Assembly (NCBI GenBank): GCA_002689325.1
Contig: NZFP01000008.1
Span: 1 to 34,577, forward strand
DNA length: 34,577 bases
Direction: 5' to 3'
Origin: Rickettsiales bacterium
GTDB lineage: Bacteria; Pseudomonadota; Alphaproteobacteria; Methylaequorales; Methylaequoraceae
The notes beneath the pieces were generated by a model. That model worked only from the letters and a program-made list of their open reading frames with translations. It searched no databases and was not told where the DNA came from. Positions 16,209-24,372 of this stretch are shown here, in pieces. Both the position numbers and the translations under genes were made by a program. Position 1 is the first letter of the stretch; each line of letters begins with the position of its first letter.

Positions 16209-17445
16209 TAAAGAAAAAACAAAAGTAATAAATTTGGGTTGTCGTCTTAATTTTTTTGAATCAGAAATTATTAATGGTATTTTGTCCAACGAGGGGCATG
16301 CAAAAAAAATTGTAGTTAATACATGTGCTGTAACAAATAATGCCGTAAAAAAATCACTTCAAGAAGTAAGACAACTCGCTAAACATCACCCAGATAAAGA
16401 AATTATAGTTACCGGTTGTGCTAGTCAGTTAGAAAAAGGCCTTTTTAGCAATTTAAAAAATGTTTCTAGAATAATTGATAATAAGTATAAGACTGATCCT
16501 GATGCTTATGAGTTTGAAAATAATTTAAGTAAAAAAAAATATGAGTTTCCAGAACCTCCGATTACAGAATCAAAAAGAACTCGCGCTACAATTCAAATTC
16601 AGCAAGGATGTAATCACAGATGTACTTTTTGTATTATTCCTTATGGAAGAGGCGACTCATTAAGTCTTCCGGTTGGTGAAGTGTCAAGAAGAGTTGATAG
16701 TGTTTTAAAGAATGGTTTTAAAGAAGTGACTTTAACTGGAGTTGACTTAACATCTTATGGAGAGGATCTTCCAGGTAAACCAAAATTAGGAAACCTTATA
16801 AAAAGAATTTTTAAACTTCATCCAAATTTGTCGAGGCTAAGGTTGTCATCCATAGATCCTGCCGAAATTGATGATGATTTAATGGAACTTTTAAAATTTG
16901 AAAAAAAATTAATGCCACATATTCACCTTTCTGTTCAGTCTGGGGATAATTTAATTTTAAAAAGAATGAAAAGAAGACATAATAGAGAAACAGTAATAAA
17001 AATTTGCCAAGATTTAAAAAGTTATAGAAAAGATATCACCTTTGGTGCTGACTTGATAGTTGGTTTTCCGACAGAAACAGATTCTCATTTCAAAAACACA
17101 CTTGATCTTATAACTGAATGTAAATTCAATAATGTTCATTTTTTTCCATTTTCTCCAAGAAGCAGAACTCCAGCAGAAAAAATGCCGCAAGTTTTAAATT
17201 CAATAATTAAATTAAGAGTCAAAAAAGCAAAGAATTTCACTCATCGTTTGATTCAAGAAATTGCGCAAAAAAAGATAGGAGAGAATGTTGAAATTCTTTT
17301 TGAAACAAAAGACCTAAGCTATACAAATAATTTTTATAAAGTAACTGTTGATTCGAAAAATAAAAAAATTGAAAAAATGAATGGTCAAATAATTAAAGTA
17401 ACATTGAAGTCTTTTTCCAATGGTAAATTTTTTGCGGAGATTTAA
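16201..17445 (+). CDS. mtaB: tRNA t6A37 methylthiotransferase MtaB
   Basis: MtaB adds a methylthio group to N6-threonylcarbamoyl-A37 in tRNAs reading ANN codons. The 414-residue radical-SAM protein has the N-terminal UPF0004 domain with cluster cysteines C14 (NLGCRLN), C42 (NTCAVTN) and C73 (TGCASQ), then the radical-SAM CxxxCxxC at C137, C141 and C144 (GCNHRCTFC). Next come HIHLSVQSGDNLILKRMKRRH, FGADLIVGFPTE and a TRAM-like C-terminus. The NLGCRLN and ASQ blocks fit MtaB better than MiaB or RimO. The ATG overlaps dapF, and the gene ends three bases before ftsY. dapF-mtaB-ftsY is a recurring alphaproteobacterial order. Confidence 0.94.
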   Translation: MFNKEKTKVINLGCRLNFFESEIINGILSNEGHAKKIVVNTCAVTNNAVKKSLQEVRQLAKHHPDKEIIVTGCASQLEKGLFSNLKNVSRIIDNKYKTDPDAYEFENNLSKKKYEFPEPPITESKRTRATIQIQQGCNHRCTFCIIPYGRGDSLSLPVGEVSRRVDSVLKNGFKEVTLTGVDLTSYGEDLPGKPKLGNLIKRIFKLHPNLSRLRLSSIDPAEIDDDLMELLKFEKKLMPHIHLSVQSGDNLILKRMKRRHNRETVIKICQDLKSYRKDITFGADLIVGFPTETDSHFKNTLDLITECKFNNVHFFPFSPRSRTPAEKMPQVLNSIIKLRVKKAKNFTHRLIQEIAQKKIGENVEILFETKDLSYTNNFYKVTVDSKNKKIEKMNGQIIKVTLKSFSNGKFFAEI

Positions 17446-17447
17446 TT

Positions 17448-18359
17448 TTGGTTTTTGGCTGGTTTAAAAAGTTAACTTCTGGGCTATCAAAATCATCAGA
17501 AAAAATTTCTGATGGAATTAAAAAAGTTATTAAAGGAAAAAAAATTGACGAAACTACCCTAGAGGAACTAGAGGAGTTGTTGATTTCATCTGATTTAGGT
17601 GCAAATTTTTCTTCAGGGATTATAGAGGATTTTAGAAAATCAAAAATTATCGAACCAAGTTCAGAAAAAGTTAAATCTATGATACAAAAAAAAATTGAAA
17701 ATTTGTTGCAACCCTTGGAAAAAAAAATTGATTTAAAAACTAAACCATTTATTTTCCTAATTGTTGGAATTAATGGAGTTGGAAAAACTGCAACTGTTGG
17801 TAAACTTGCTAATAAATTTGTTAGCGCAAAAAAAAAAGTTGGTCTTGTTGCTGCTGATACATTCAGAGCTGCAGCAACTGAACAATTAAAAATATGGTCA
17901 GATAGGACTAATTCAGAATTTTTTTCCGCTAAAGAATTTTCTGACCCAGCTGCACTTTCATTTGAATCTATCCAGGAGGCAATAAAAAAAAATCTCGATG
18001 TACTAATTGTAGATACTGCCGGTAGACTTCATAATAAATCAGATTTAATGAATCAATTGAAAAAAATTATAAGAGTTATCAAAAAAATTGATGAGTCATT
18101 CCCTAATCAAATAACACTGGTTTTAGATGGAAATATAGGCCAAAATTCAATTAAGCAGGCGGAGGTTTTTAAAGAAATTTGTGAGATAGACAGTTTAATA
18201 ATTACAAAACTTGATGGCACCGCCAAAGGAGGGGTAATAGTTCCGATAGCAGAGCTTTTAAATATTCCGATTTTAGCTGTTGGAACTGGTGAAAAAAAAG
18301 AAGACTTGATAGATTTTAATGCAAAGGATTTTTCTAAAGCACTCTTAGGTTTAGATTAA
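17448..18359 (+). CDS. ftsY: Signal recognition particle receptor FtsY
   Basis: FtsY is the membrane-associated receptor that pairs with Ffh and hands ribosome-nascent chain complexes to SecYEG. The 303-residue product is almost only the NG domain: a short amphipathic start (WFKKLTSGLSKS), the N domain to about 90, P-loop GINGVGKT at 107-114, DTFRAAATEQL, DTAGRLHN, TKLDGTAKGG and the closing GTGEKKEDL. The acidic A domain of enterobacterial FtsY is absent, as in many Alphaproteobacteria. The start is TTG at 17448: a clear GGAGA (17436-17440) lies seven bases upstream, inside the end of mtaB, and decides the choice. Confidence 0.96.
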   Translation: MVFGWFKKLTSGLSKSSEKISDGIKKVIKGKKIDETTLEELEELLISSDLGANFSSGIIEDFRKSKIIEPSSEKVKSMIQKKIENLLQPLEKKIDLKTKPFIFLIVGINGVGKTATVGKLANKFVSAKKKVGLVAADTFRAAATEQLKIWSDRTNSEFFSAKEFSDPAALSFESIQEAIKKNLDVLIVDTAGRLHNKSDLMNQLKKIIRVIKKIDESFPNQITLVLDGNIGQNSIKQAEVFKEICEIDSLIITKLDGTAKGGVIVPIAELLNIPILAVGTGEKKEDLIDFNAKDFSKALLGLD

Positions 18360-18426
18360 AATTTTGAAAAAAGCAAATTTTATATTTTATATAATATGAT
18401 TTTTGCTAAATTATAAAAATTAAAAA
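18360..18426 (+). promoter_or_regulatory. 67-bp gap after ftsY with an imperfect hairpin and a possible -10 box
   Basis: AGCAAA (18372-18377) can pair with TTTGCT (18402-18407), with a further six pairs inside (18381-18386 with 18393-18398), leaving a six-base loop. No U-tract follows on the plus strand, so a plus-strand terminator is not supported. The apex contains TATAAT-like sequence that could serve as a -10 box for the hydratase-ribF-ileS-lspA run. No matching -35 is clear. Confidence 0.3.
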
Positions 18427-18894
18427 ATGAAACTGGAAACTTTTAAAAAATTACATGGTTTTTTTATTGAGGACCTTCAAATTGATCAAACAGATAAGAT
18501 AGAAAGGAAAATCACTGAGAAAGACATAGACAACTTTGCCAAACTAACAGGCGATAATAATCCAGTTCATACAAATTTAGATTTTGCTAAAAAAACTATT
18601 TTTAAGCAAAAAGTGGCCCATGGTTTTTTATCAGCAAGTTTAATATCAACATTAATTGCAACAAAACTTCCTGGACCTGGAAGTATTTATTTAAGTCAAA
18701 ATTTAAAATTTCTCGCACCAGTTTTTATAGATGATTTAGTAAGAGTCAAAGTAACTGTTAAAGAGATTGACCATGAAAAAAAAAAAGTAAAATTACAAAC
18801 AGAATGCTTTAAAAATGAAAAAAAAATTATATCTGGAGAAGCTATTGTTCTTGTAAATTCAAAAAAAGATTTTAAAAACAATGAAAGTTTTTAG
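18427..18894 (+). CDS. MaoC-type (R)-specific enoyl-CoA hydratase, PhaJ-like
   Basis: A single hot-dog domain protein of 155 residues. The hydratase signature is TGDNNPVHTN at 41-50, with D43 and H48 as the expected catalytic pair, followed by VAHGFLSASLIS and the GPGSIYLSQNLKFLAPVF block common in (R)-enoyl-CoA hydratases. Such enzymes hydrate trans-2-enoyl-CoA to the (R)-3-hydroxyacyl-CoA, linking beta-oxidation with polyester or lipid synthesis. The chain-length preference cannot be read from sequence, and no polyhydroxyalkanoate gene is near. It overlaps the start of ribF by 14 bases. A dehydratase with another acyl-CoA substrate is possible. It is distinct from the two-domain MaoC protein at 6.2-7.2 kb. 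Confidence 0.85.
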   Translation: MKLETFKKLHGFFIEDLQIDQTDKIERKITEKDIDNFAKLTGDNNPVHTNLDFAKKTIFKQKVAHGFLSASLISTLIATKLPGPGSIYLSQNLKFLAPVFIDDLVRVKVTVKEIDHEKKKVKLQTECFKNEKKIISGEAIVLVNSKKDFKNNESF

Positions 18895-19826
18895 ATCATT
18901 TTCTATCCCTAAGAAATTTAATGATTCTGTTATAGCTATAGGAAATTTTGATGGGCTTCACTTAGGTCATCAAGCAGTAATAAATGAAGCTAAAAAAATT
19001 TCCTTAAAATATAAAAAAAAAATTGGAGTGATGACTTTTGAGCCTCATCCTAAGTCTTTTTTTCAAAAAAAATATGAGTTTTTTAGGCTCACGCCTTTTC
19101 GTATGAAGTATGAACTTTTTAAAAAAAAAAAAATTAGATTTTATGCTAAATATTAAATTTGATAAAAATTTCATGAGTATTTCATCATTAAATTTTATCG
19201 AGAAAATTTTATTAGAGGATTTAAAGGCAAGTCATATTGTTATAGGCTTTGATTTCGTTTTTGGAAACAAACAGGCTGGAAATGTTGATGTTTTAAGAAA
19301 CTTTTGTAAATCTTCAAAAAAACTTGAATTTACTGAAATTAAAGAAAAAAAAATGGATGGTTCTGAAGTATCCTCTTCACTCATAAGAGAATTGTTGAGA
19401 AAAGGTGATATTGAAAAAGCTAATCAAATTCTTTCAAGAAAATGGACAGTAGTCGGGAGAGTTTTAAGTGGAGAAAAGAAAGCAAGAAAAATTGGTTTTA
19501 AAACAGCAAATATGAGACTAAATTCTTATTGTGATATATGCTTTGGCGTTTACAAAGTTTTGATTGAGCTTCCAGAAGAAATCTCTAAGAAAAAGTTTTA
19601 TGGAATAGCAAACTACGGTGTCAAACCAACTTTTATGAAAAAAACCCCGTTGTTGGAAGTTCATATATTTGATTTTAATAAAGAAATTTATGGAAAAAAA
19701 ATTAAAGTAAGCTTTTTAAAATTTGTAAGAAAAGAAAAAAAATTTGAATCAGTTGAGAAATTAAAAGATCAAATTATAAAGGACATCAAGCTAGTTAAAA
19801 AAAATGGAATTTTCAAAAACAATTAA
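18881..19826 (+). CDS. ribF: Bifunctional riboflavin kinase / FAD synthetase RibF, split by a frameshift at A13
   Basis: RibF phosphorylates riboflavin to FMN and adenylates it to FAD, normally an indispensable step. The first frame (18881-19156) has GNFDGLHLGHQAV with the nucleotidyltransferase HxGH motif, and MTFEPHP. The second (reading on to 19826) has VIGFDFVFGNKQAGNV and SSSLIRELLRKGDIEKA, then the kinase domain with GRVLSGEKKARKIGFKTANM, NYGVKPTF and LEVHIFDF. They meet at 13 A (19121-19133). With 12 A the protein reads LFKKKKLDFMLNIKF and has about 314 residues, the family norm. The end overlaps ileS by 23 bases. Because the gene should be essential, sequence error or slippage seems likelier than true loss. 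Confidence 0.93.
19121..19133 (+). repeat. A13 homopolymer at the ribF frame break
   Basis: Thirteen A interrupt ribF between its nucleotidyltransferase motifs. As read the frame ends within 21 bases of the run; with one A fewer it joins the downstream RibF sequence exactly. The direction is the same as in zapE (one A too many). Confidence 0.95.
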
Positions 19827-22584
19827 TCTCCCAAAAACTAATTTTTCAATGAAAGCAAATTTGTCTGTTACAGAGAATAATTGGTTAAAATTTTGGGAAG
19901 AAAAAAAAATATATGAGCGTCTTAGAAAAAATGCTTCAAATTTCAAAAAATATGTCCTTCATGATGGACCTCCCTACGCAAATGGTGATTTGCATTTAGG
20001 TCATGCACTAAATAAAATCCTTAAGGATATTATTTGTAGGACAAAATTCCTTAATCAGTTTGATGTAGATTACGTTCCAGGATGGGATTGCCATGGTTTA
20101 CCAATCGAGTGGAAAGTTGAAGAAGAGTTTAAAAAAAAAGGTAAGAAAAAAAATGAAGTTGGACTTGATAAATTTAGAGATAGATGTAGATCTTTTGCAG
20201 AGTATTGGGTAGGAGAACAAAAGACGCAGTTTCAAAGATTTGGTATTCTGACTAATTGGAAAGAGATTTATTTAACAATGAACAAAAATTCGGAGGTCAG
20301 GATAGTTGAAGAACTACTTAAATTTTTCGAATCTGGAGATTTATATCTAGGTTTTAAACCAGTAATGTGGTCTGTTGTTGAGCAGACTGCATTAGCAGAA
20401 GCTGAGGTTGAATATCACGAAAAAATCTCCAAGTCGATATATGTCAAATTTCCTATTGAAAATTTAAGTCAAACATCTGTATTGATCTGGACAACTACTC
20501 CTTGGACGATTCCGTGCAACAAAGCAATCGCATATTCCAAAAGTTTAACTTATAAAATTTTAGAATTTACAGAAGAAGAAAACAATTTGAATATAAAGAA
20601 AAATGATAAAATCATTATTTCATCAGGGTTAATAGAAAATTTTGCAAAGCTTCATTCACTAAAGAATTTTAAAATTACTAGAGACATCTCTCATGATGAA
20701 TTAGAAAACTTAACATGTCATCATCCTCTTCGAGAAATTGGGTTTTCTTTTGATGTCAAAATTTATCCTAGCGATCATGTAACAGATGAAAGTGGTAGTG
20801 GTTTTGTACATATTGCTCCAAATCATGGTGAAGAGGACTTTAGTGTTGGTCAAAAGTATGGATTGGGCAATGTAACCACTGTAAATTCGAAGGGTATATA
20901 CGCGGATAATGTTAATTTTTTCAAAGGTATGCATGTTTTCAAAGCTGATGAAATAGTTATTAATCAATTAAAAAATTTTTCTAATATTATCAGCTCAAAT
21001 GACTATAAACACAGTTACCCTCATTCATGGAGGTCTAAAGCCCCGTTAATATATCGTGCTACTTCACAATGGTTTATCTCTATGGAAAAAAATGATTTAA
21101 GAACAAAAGCAATAAAGGCTATTGAGGGTGTTAAATGGATACCTACTAACAGTAAAAATAGAATTTTATCGATGATTAATGAAAGACCTGACTGGTGCGT
21201 TTCAAGACAAAGAAATTGGGGTGTGCCAATTACAATTTTCATTGAAAAAAAAACACAAAAGCCATTAATGGATCCAGAAGTAAATAAAAAAATACTATCA
21301 GTTTTAAAAAATAAAGGTGTTGATAGTTGGTTTGCTTTAAGTAATGATGAGTTTCTTACTAAAAATCATAATCCTGATGACTATGTAAAGGTGGATTCAA
21401 TTTTGGATGTTTGGTTTGACTCAGGTGCAAGTCATGCCTTCGTTTTGAAAAATAAAAATATTGACATAGCTGATTTATATCTTGAGGGTTCTGATCAGCA
21501 TAGAGGTTGGTTTCAGACTTCGTTGTTGGAATCATGTGGTTTATACGGAAGAAGTCCCTATAAATCTGTTTTAACCCATGGCTTTGTAATTGATGATAAA
21601 GGGAAAAAAATGTCTAAATCCCTAGGAAATGTAATTTCTCCAAAGGAAGTTACTGAAAAATATGGTGCTGATGTTTTAAGAATTTGGGTTGCCACCTCAA
21701 ATTTTACTGAGGATGTTAGAATAAGCTTCGAAAATTTAGATAGACATTCTGAGAGCTACAGAAAAATAAGAAACTCTATTAGATTTATTTTAGGGAATTT
21801 AAATGGATGGAAACTTAATAAAAAGGTTTCCTATAAACAACTACCCGAGCTAGAAAAGTATATTCTTCATAGACTCTGGATAATAAATGATGAAGTTAAA
21901 AAAACGTTTAATGAATTTAACTTTAGTAAAGCTTTTCAGATTATCTTGAATTTTTGTAACGCTGAACTTTCAGCTTTCTTTTTTGATATAAGAAAAGATT
22001 CTTTATACTGTGATAGCACTAACTCCCTTTCAGTAAATTCAACAAAAACTGTAATGAGTATGTTATTTGAAAATTTGATACGTTGGTTGTCTCCAATAAT
22101 ACCATTTACCTCAGAAGAAGCTTGGCAGTCGTGGAGAGAAGAAATTGATGATGATGGAGCTTTGAGTTGCCATTTATTAACTAATCAAGAATTACCTTCA
22201 AATTGGAATGATAAAAAATTACAAACCAATTGGAAAAAAATTCTTGAATTAAGAGATGCTTTTCTATTTTTTCATGAAAAGATGAGAAATGCTAAAAAAA
22301 TAAAGTCAACCATGGAGGCCGACGTTTATTTTTTTTTCAAAGACAAAACATTAAAAGATTTAGCTAAGGTTGTAAATTTATCAGAAATTTTAATTTGTTC
22401 TAATGTATCTATTTCTGATTCGTGTGATGAAGAATTTGAAGAATTTATAGAAAATGAAAACATTTTAGTAAAAATTAAGAAAGTTGACGGATATAAATGC
22501 CCTAGATGTTGGAAAACTTTTAAAGATAATTTTAAAAAAGACCTCTGTTTAAGGTGTGAAAAAGTGATTGATGGAAATTTTTAA
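19804..22584 (+). CDS. ileS: Isoleucyl-tRNA synthetase
   Basis: IleS charges tRNA-Ile and edits mischarged valine. The 926-residue class I enzyme starts with TINLPKTNFSMKANL, typical of bacterial IleS, which supports the ATG at 19804 despite its overlap with ribF. The HIGH motif is HLGH at 64-67, within DGPPYANGDLHLGHALNK. The editing domain has WTTTPWTIPCNKAI and HIAPNHGEEDF. The catalytic core has WFDSGASHAFVL and EGSDQHRGWFQTSLL, and KMSKS lies at 602-606. A C-terminal zinc finger uses CPRC at 899-902 and a later CLRC. It is complete and clearly of the bacterial, not the archaeal/eukaryotic, type. Confidence 0.98.
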   Translation: MEFSKTINLPKTNFSMKANLSVTENNWLKFWEEKKIYERLRKNASNFKKYVLHDGPPYANGDLHLGHALNKILKDIICRTKFLNQFDVDYVPGWDCHGLPIEWKVEEEFKKKGKKKNEVGLDKFRDRCRSFAEYWVGEQKTQFQRFGILTNWKEIYLTMNKNSEVRIVEELLKFFESGDLYLGFKPVMWSVVEQTALAEAEVEYHEKISKSIYVKFPIENLSQTSVLIWTTTPWTIPCNKAIAYSKSLTYKILEFTEEENNLNIKKNDKIIISSGLIENFAKLHSLKNFKITRDISHDELENLTCHHPLREIGFSFDVKIYPSDHVTDESGSGFVHIAPNHGEEDFSVGQKYGLGNVTTVNSKGIYADNVNFFKGMHVFKADEIVINQLKNFSNIISSNDYKHSYPHSWRSKAPLIYRATSQWFISMEKNDLRTKAIKAIEGVKWIPTNSKNRILSMINERPDWCVSRQRNWGVPITIFIEKKTQKPLMDPEVNKKILSVLKNKGVDSWFALSNDEFLTKNHNPDDYVKVDSILDVWFDSGASHAFVLKNKNIDIADLYLEGSDQHRGWFQTSLLESCGLYGRSPYKSVLTHGFVIDDKGKKMSKSLGNVISPKEVTEKYGADVLRIWVATSNFTEDVRISFENLDRHSESYRKIRNSIRFILGNLNGWKLNKKVSYKQLPELEKYILHRLWIINDEVKKTFNEFNFSKAFQIILNFCNAELSAFFFDIRKDSLYCDSTNSLSVNSTKTVMSMLFENLIRWLSPIIPFTSEEAWQSWREEIDDDGALSCHLLTNQELPSNWNDKKLQTNWKKILELRDAFLFFHEKMRNAKKIKSTMEADVYFFFKDKTLKDLAKVVNLSEILICSNVSISDSCDEEFEEFIENENILVKIKKVDGYKCPRCWKTFKDNFKKDLCLRCEKVIDGNF

Positions 22585-23095
22585 AATTATCAATAAAGAA
22601 CGCCTTACTTTTCTAATTGTGTTCTTTTCTGTTATTTTTGACCAAATTACAAAGTATTATGTAGACGTATACAAAATTCAATTATTTCCCCCTTTAGAAA
22701 TTTTTCCATGGCTTAATATCGTTTATGTAGAGAATAAAGGGATAAGTTTTGGAATTTTATCAACATTAAATATTTCATTTTATCTAGGTTTAGTTTCTTT
22801 TTTTGTAAGTTTTTATATCATTTACTTGTTAAAAAAATCTAAAAAGAAAACTGAAAAATTTGCTCTTTCATTAATTTTAGGTGGTGCAGTAGGTAACGGT
22901 ATAGATAGAGTTATTAGAGAGTATGTTATTGATTTTATTGATATTTCATTTAATAATATACATTGGCCAGCTTTTAATATTGCTGATTCATCAATAACTG
23001 TGGGGGGAATATTTTATTTTTGGTTGATAATTTTTAAGAAAAACCAGCAAAAATTGACAAAATACCCTTTTCAAAGGGTAAAAGTAATGATATGA
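22571..23095 (+). CDS. lspA: Lipoprotein signal peptidase II
   Basis: LspA is an inner-membrane aspartic protease that cuts prolipoproteins before the lipid-modified cysteine. From the ATG at 22571 it has 174 residues with four membrane segments. Conserved blocks are FDQITKY (23-29), NKGISFGIL (55-63), GGAVGNGIDRV (104-114) with catalytic D112, and FNIADSSITVG (135-145) with catalytic D139. A TTG one codon upstream is the alternative start. The start lies inside the last codons of ileS; the ileS-lspA order is widespread in bacteria. Two genes for probable lipoproteins follow directly, so the peptidase sits beside its likely substrates. Confidence 0.96.
   Translation: MEIFKIINKERLTFLIVFFSVIFDQITKYYVDVYKIQLFPPLEIFPWLNIVYVENKGISFGILSTLNISFYLGLVSFFVSFYIIYLLKKSKKKTEKFALSLILGGAVGNGIDRVIREYVIDFIDISFNNIHWPAFNIADSSITVGGIFYFWLIIFKKNQQKLTKYPFQRVKVMI
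23063..23080. repeat. Perfect inverted repeat in the last codons of lspA
   Basis: TACCCTT (23063-23069) and AAGGGTA (23074-23080) are exact reverse complements around a four-base centre. On plus the 3' side is A-rich, so it is a poor plus-strand terminator; on minus it is followed by AUUUUGUC, but no minus-strand gene ends here. It could be an mRNA 3'-end stem or chance. Confidence 0.35.
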
Positions 23096-23119
23096 ATATA
23101 TAAAATTATAACAAAATGT

Positions 23120-23153
23120 TTGAGTTATAACATGCTTGAACACTATATATAGT
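23120..23153 (+). promoter_or_regulatory. Possible promoter with a 12-bp AT palindrome ahead of the first lipoprotein gene
   Basis: TTGAGT (23120-23125) and TATATA (23144-23149) have an 18-base spacer, acceptable for a sigma-70 promoter. The -10 lies in the perfect palindrome ACTATATATAGT (23142-23153), six bases before the ATG at 23160. Transcription from it would give a leaderless or nearly leaderless message, which fits the lack of a Shine-Dalgarno site there. This is inferred from spacing only. Confidence 0.3.
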
Positions 23154-23159
23154 ATACAA

Positions 23160-23780
23160 ATGAGTATTTTTAGAAAATCTGCAAAGTTTTGTTTAGCTTT
23201 GCAAATTTGTTTAACATCTTCATGCACCTCGATTGAATCTACGCTTGACTCTACCTGGGATTCAATTAGTGAAGCTGGGGATTATATTTACGATTCAGTA
23301 AATTTTTGGGAAGAAACTGAACCTGAGCAAAGTGAAGCAATCATAATAGAAGAGGCAGTTGAAGTTCCAGATTATGCTATGCCTGATGAGACTCCACAAA
23401 GTTTTCCAGTTCAGCCTAGTTTTTCTCAACAACCACCTATGCAACCTTATTATGACCCTATCTACAGAAGTGCAAGACAATATTATTTTGTAGGACCTAA
23501 TGGAACGCCAATGCTCGCCCCCCAACCACCGCCCTTTCCACAATATTCAATAGATCAAGTTTCTCCTGTTCTGCCTTATTCTTATAATAATAATTTAAAT
23601 CTTGTTCCACCGGCAGTTCAAGCACCTAATAACTCTAACCTTAACTTAGTGCCTGAGAAACAAATTCCTAGAATGTTAACTGAAGAGGAAGAGATGGAAC
23701 TTTTTGGAATTCAGAATAACTGTATTCAAGTTGTGAAAGATTTAGTTAATGGAGGATATGCATGTGATGACTTTGACTAA
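23160..23780 (+). CDS. Putative lipoprotein of unknown function, Pro/Gln/Asn-rich
   Basis: I do not recognise a family. From the ATG at 23160 the 206-residue protein has a basic start, a hydrophobic segment (about 10-21) and a possible lipobox ending LTSSC, with C22 as the modified residue; the -3 position is T rather than the usual L. An acidic stretch follows (about 45-75), then a Pro/Gln/Tyr-rich middle with two copies of NLNLVP, and a C-terminal helix-like part (TEEEEMELFG, then two cysteines). An upstream in-frame start at 23136 is possible but adds nothing signal-like. It overlaps the next lipoprotein gene by 14 bases and follows lspA. An outer-membrane or periplasmic location is inferred. 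Confidence 0.7.
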   Translation: MSIFRKSAKFCLALQICLTSSCTSIESTLDSTWDSISEAGDYIYDSVNFWEETEPEQSEAIIIEEAVEVPDYAMPDETPQSFPVQPSFSQQPPMQPYYDPIYRSARQYYFVGPNGTPMLAPQPPPFPQYSIDQVSPVLPYSYNNNLNLVPPAVQAPNNSNLNLVPEKQIPRMLTEEEEMELFGIQNNCIQVVKDLVNGGYACDDFD

Positions 23781-24372
23781 GAAAAAAAGCTTACTAATTT
23801 TAACTTTTTCATTCGTATTCATTTCTTCATGTGAAACACTTGAAGATTTGGCAGGTTTGAATAAAGTTTCTATTGATGATTCCTTATATTCAGGTACCCC
23901 AGATTTGATTCTGCCACCTGATTTTAATAAGGATCCAGCATCTCTGAAAACTTCAAAAAAAAGTCCTGACCAACCAATTTCTCAACCAAATTATCAACAG
24001 TTGCTACCATACCAAACAGTAAACCCCAGAGTTACAAACTTTTTTTCACCTAAAATAAACGTTGAGTCTTCTTCAACTCCTTCAGATTCTTTGGAAAGAT
24101 TTAAACAAAATAAAAGATTTACTATTGGTGAATGGGTGTATAGTCAGTATGTGGATGGCTTTAAAAGAGGAAATATTTATTATAGGCCTATTTATGATAA
24201 AGGTTACAACTTTTCAAGAAGATATGTGCCTGATAGAAATGTGGCTTCATTTCAAAACCCTGTAATAACACCCAATGTAGAAAACTACTTACCACCTGAC
24301 AATGAGTTTATTCAGCCTTCCTCAAGCCCAACACAATACGAAAGCTTAGATCAATTACCAGTTTTGGACTAA
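23767..24372 (+). CDS. Probable DUF3035/BamF-like lipoprotein
   Basis: The 201-residue protein has a basic start, a hydrophobic stretch and a clean lipobox ISSC with C22. After it come AGLNKVSIDDS and PDLILPPDFN. A short G-L-x-K/R segment followed by P-x-L-x-LPPDF resembles the alphaproteobacterial DUF3035/BamF lipoproteins, which associate with the beta-barrel assembly machine. The position between lspA and a pair of M16 genes is also where that family is usually found. The remainder (Pro/Ser/Asn/Tyr-rich, about 60-201) is not conserved to my eye. Three in-frame ATGs compete (23749, 23758, 23767); GGAGG at 23751-23755 favours 23767 or a GTG at 23764. The next gene starts directly after the stop. 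Confidence 0.6.
   Translation: MTLTKKKSLLILTFSFVFISSCETLEDLAGLNKVSIDDSLYSGTPDLILPPDFNKDPASLKTSKKSPDQPISQPNYQQLLPYQTVNPRVTNFFSPKINVESSSTPSDSLERFKQNKRFTIGEWVYSQYVDGFKRGNIYYRPIYDKGYNFSRRYVPDRNVASFQNPVITPNVENYLPPDNEFIQPSSSPTQYESLDQLPVLD

Noticed and set aside
18372-18407. Rho-independent terminator after ftsY
   Set aside because: The stem is imperfect and AU-rich, and no U-tract follows on the plus strand.
20710-21242. Minus-strand frames inside ileS
   Set aside because: They lie fully opposite conserved IleS editing and catalytic blocks; nothing supports translation.
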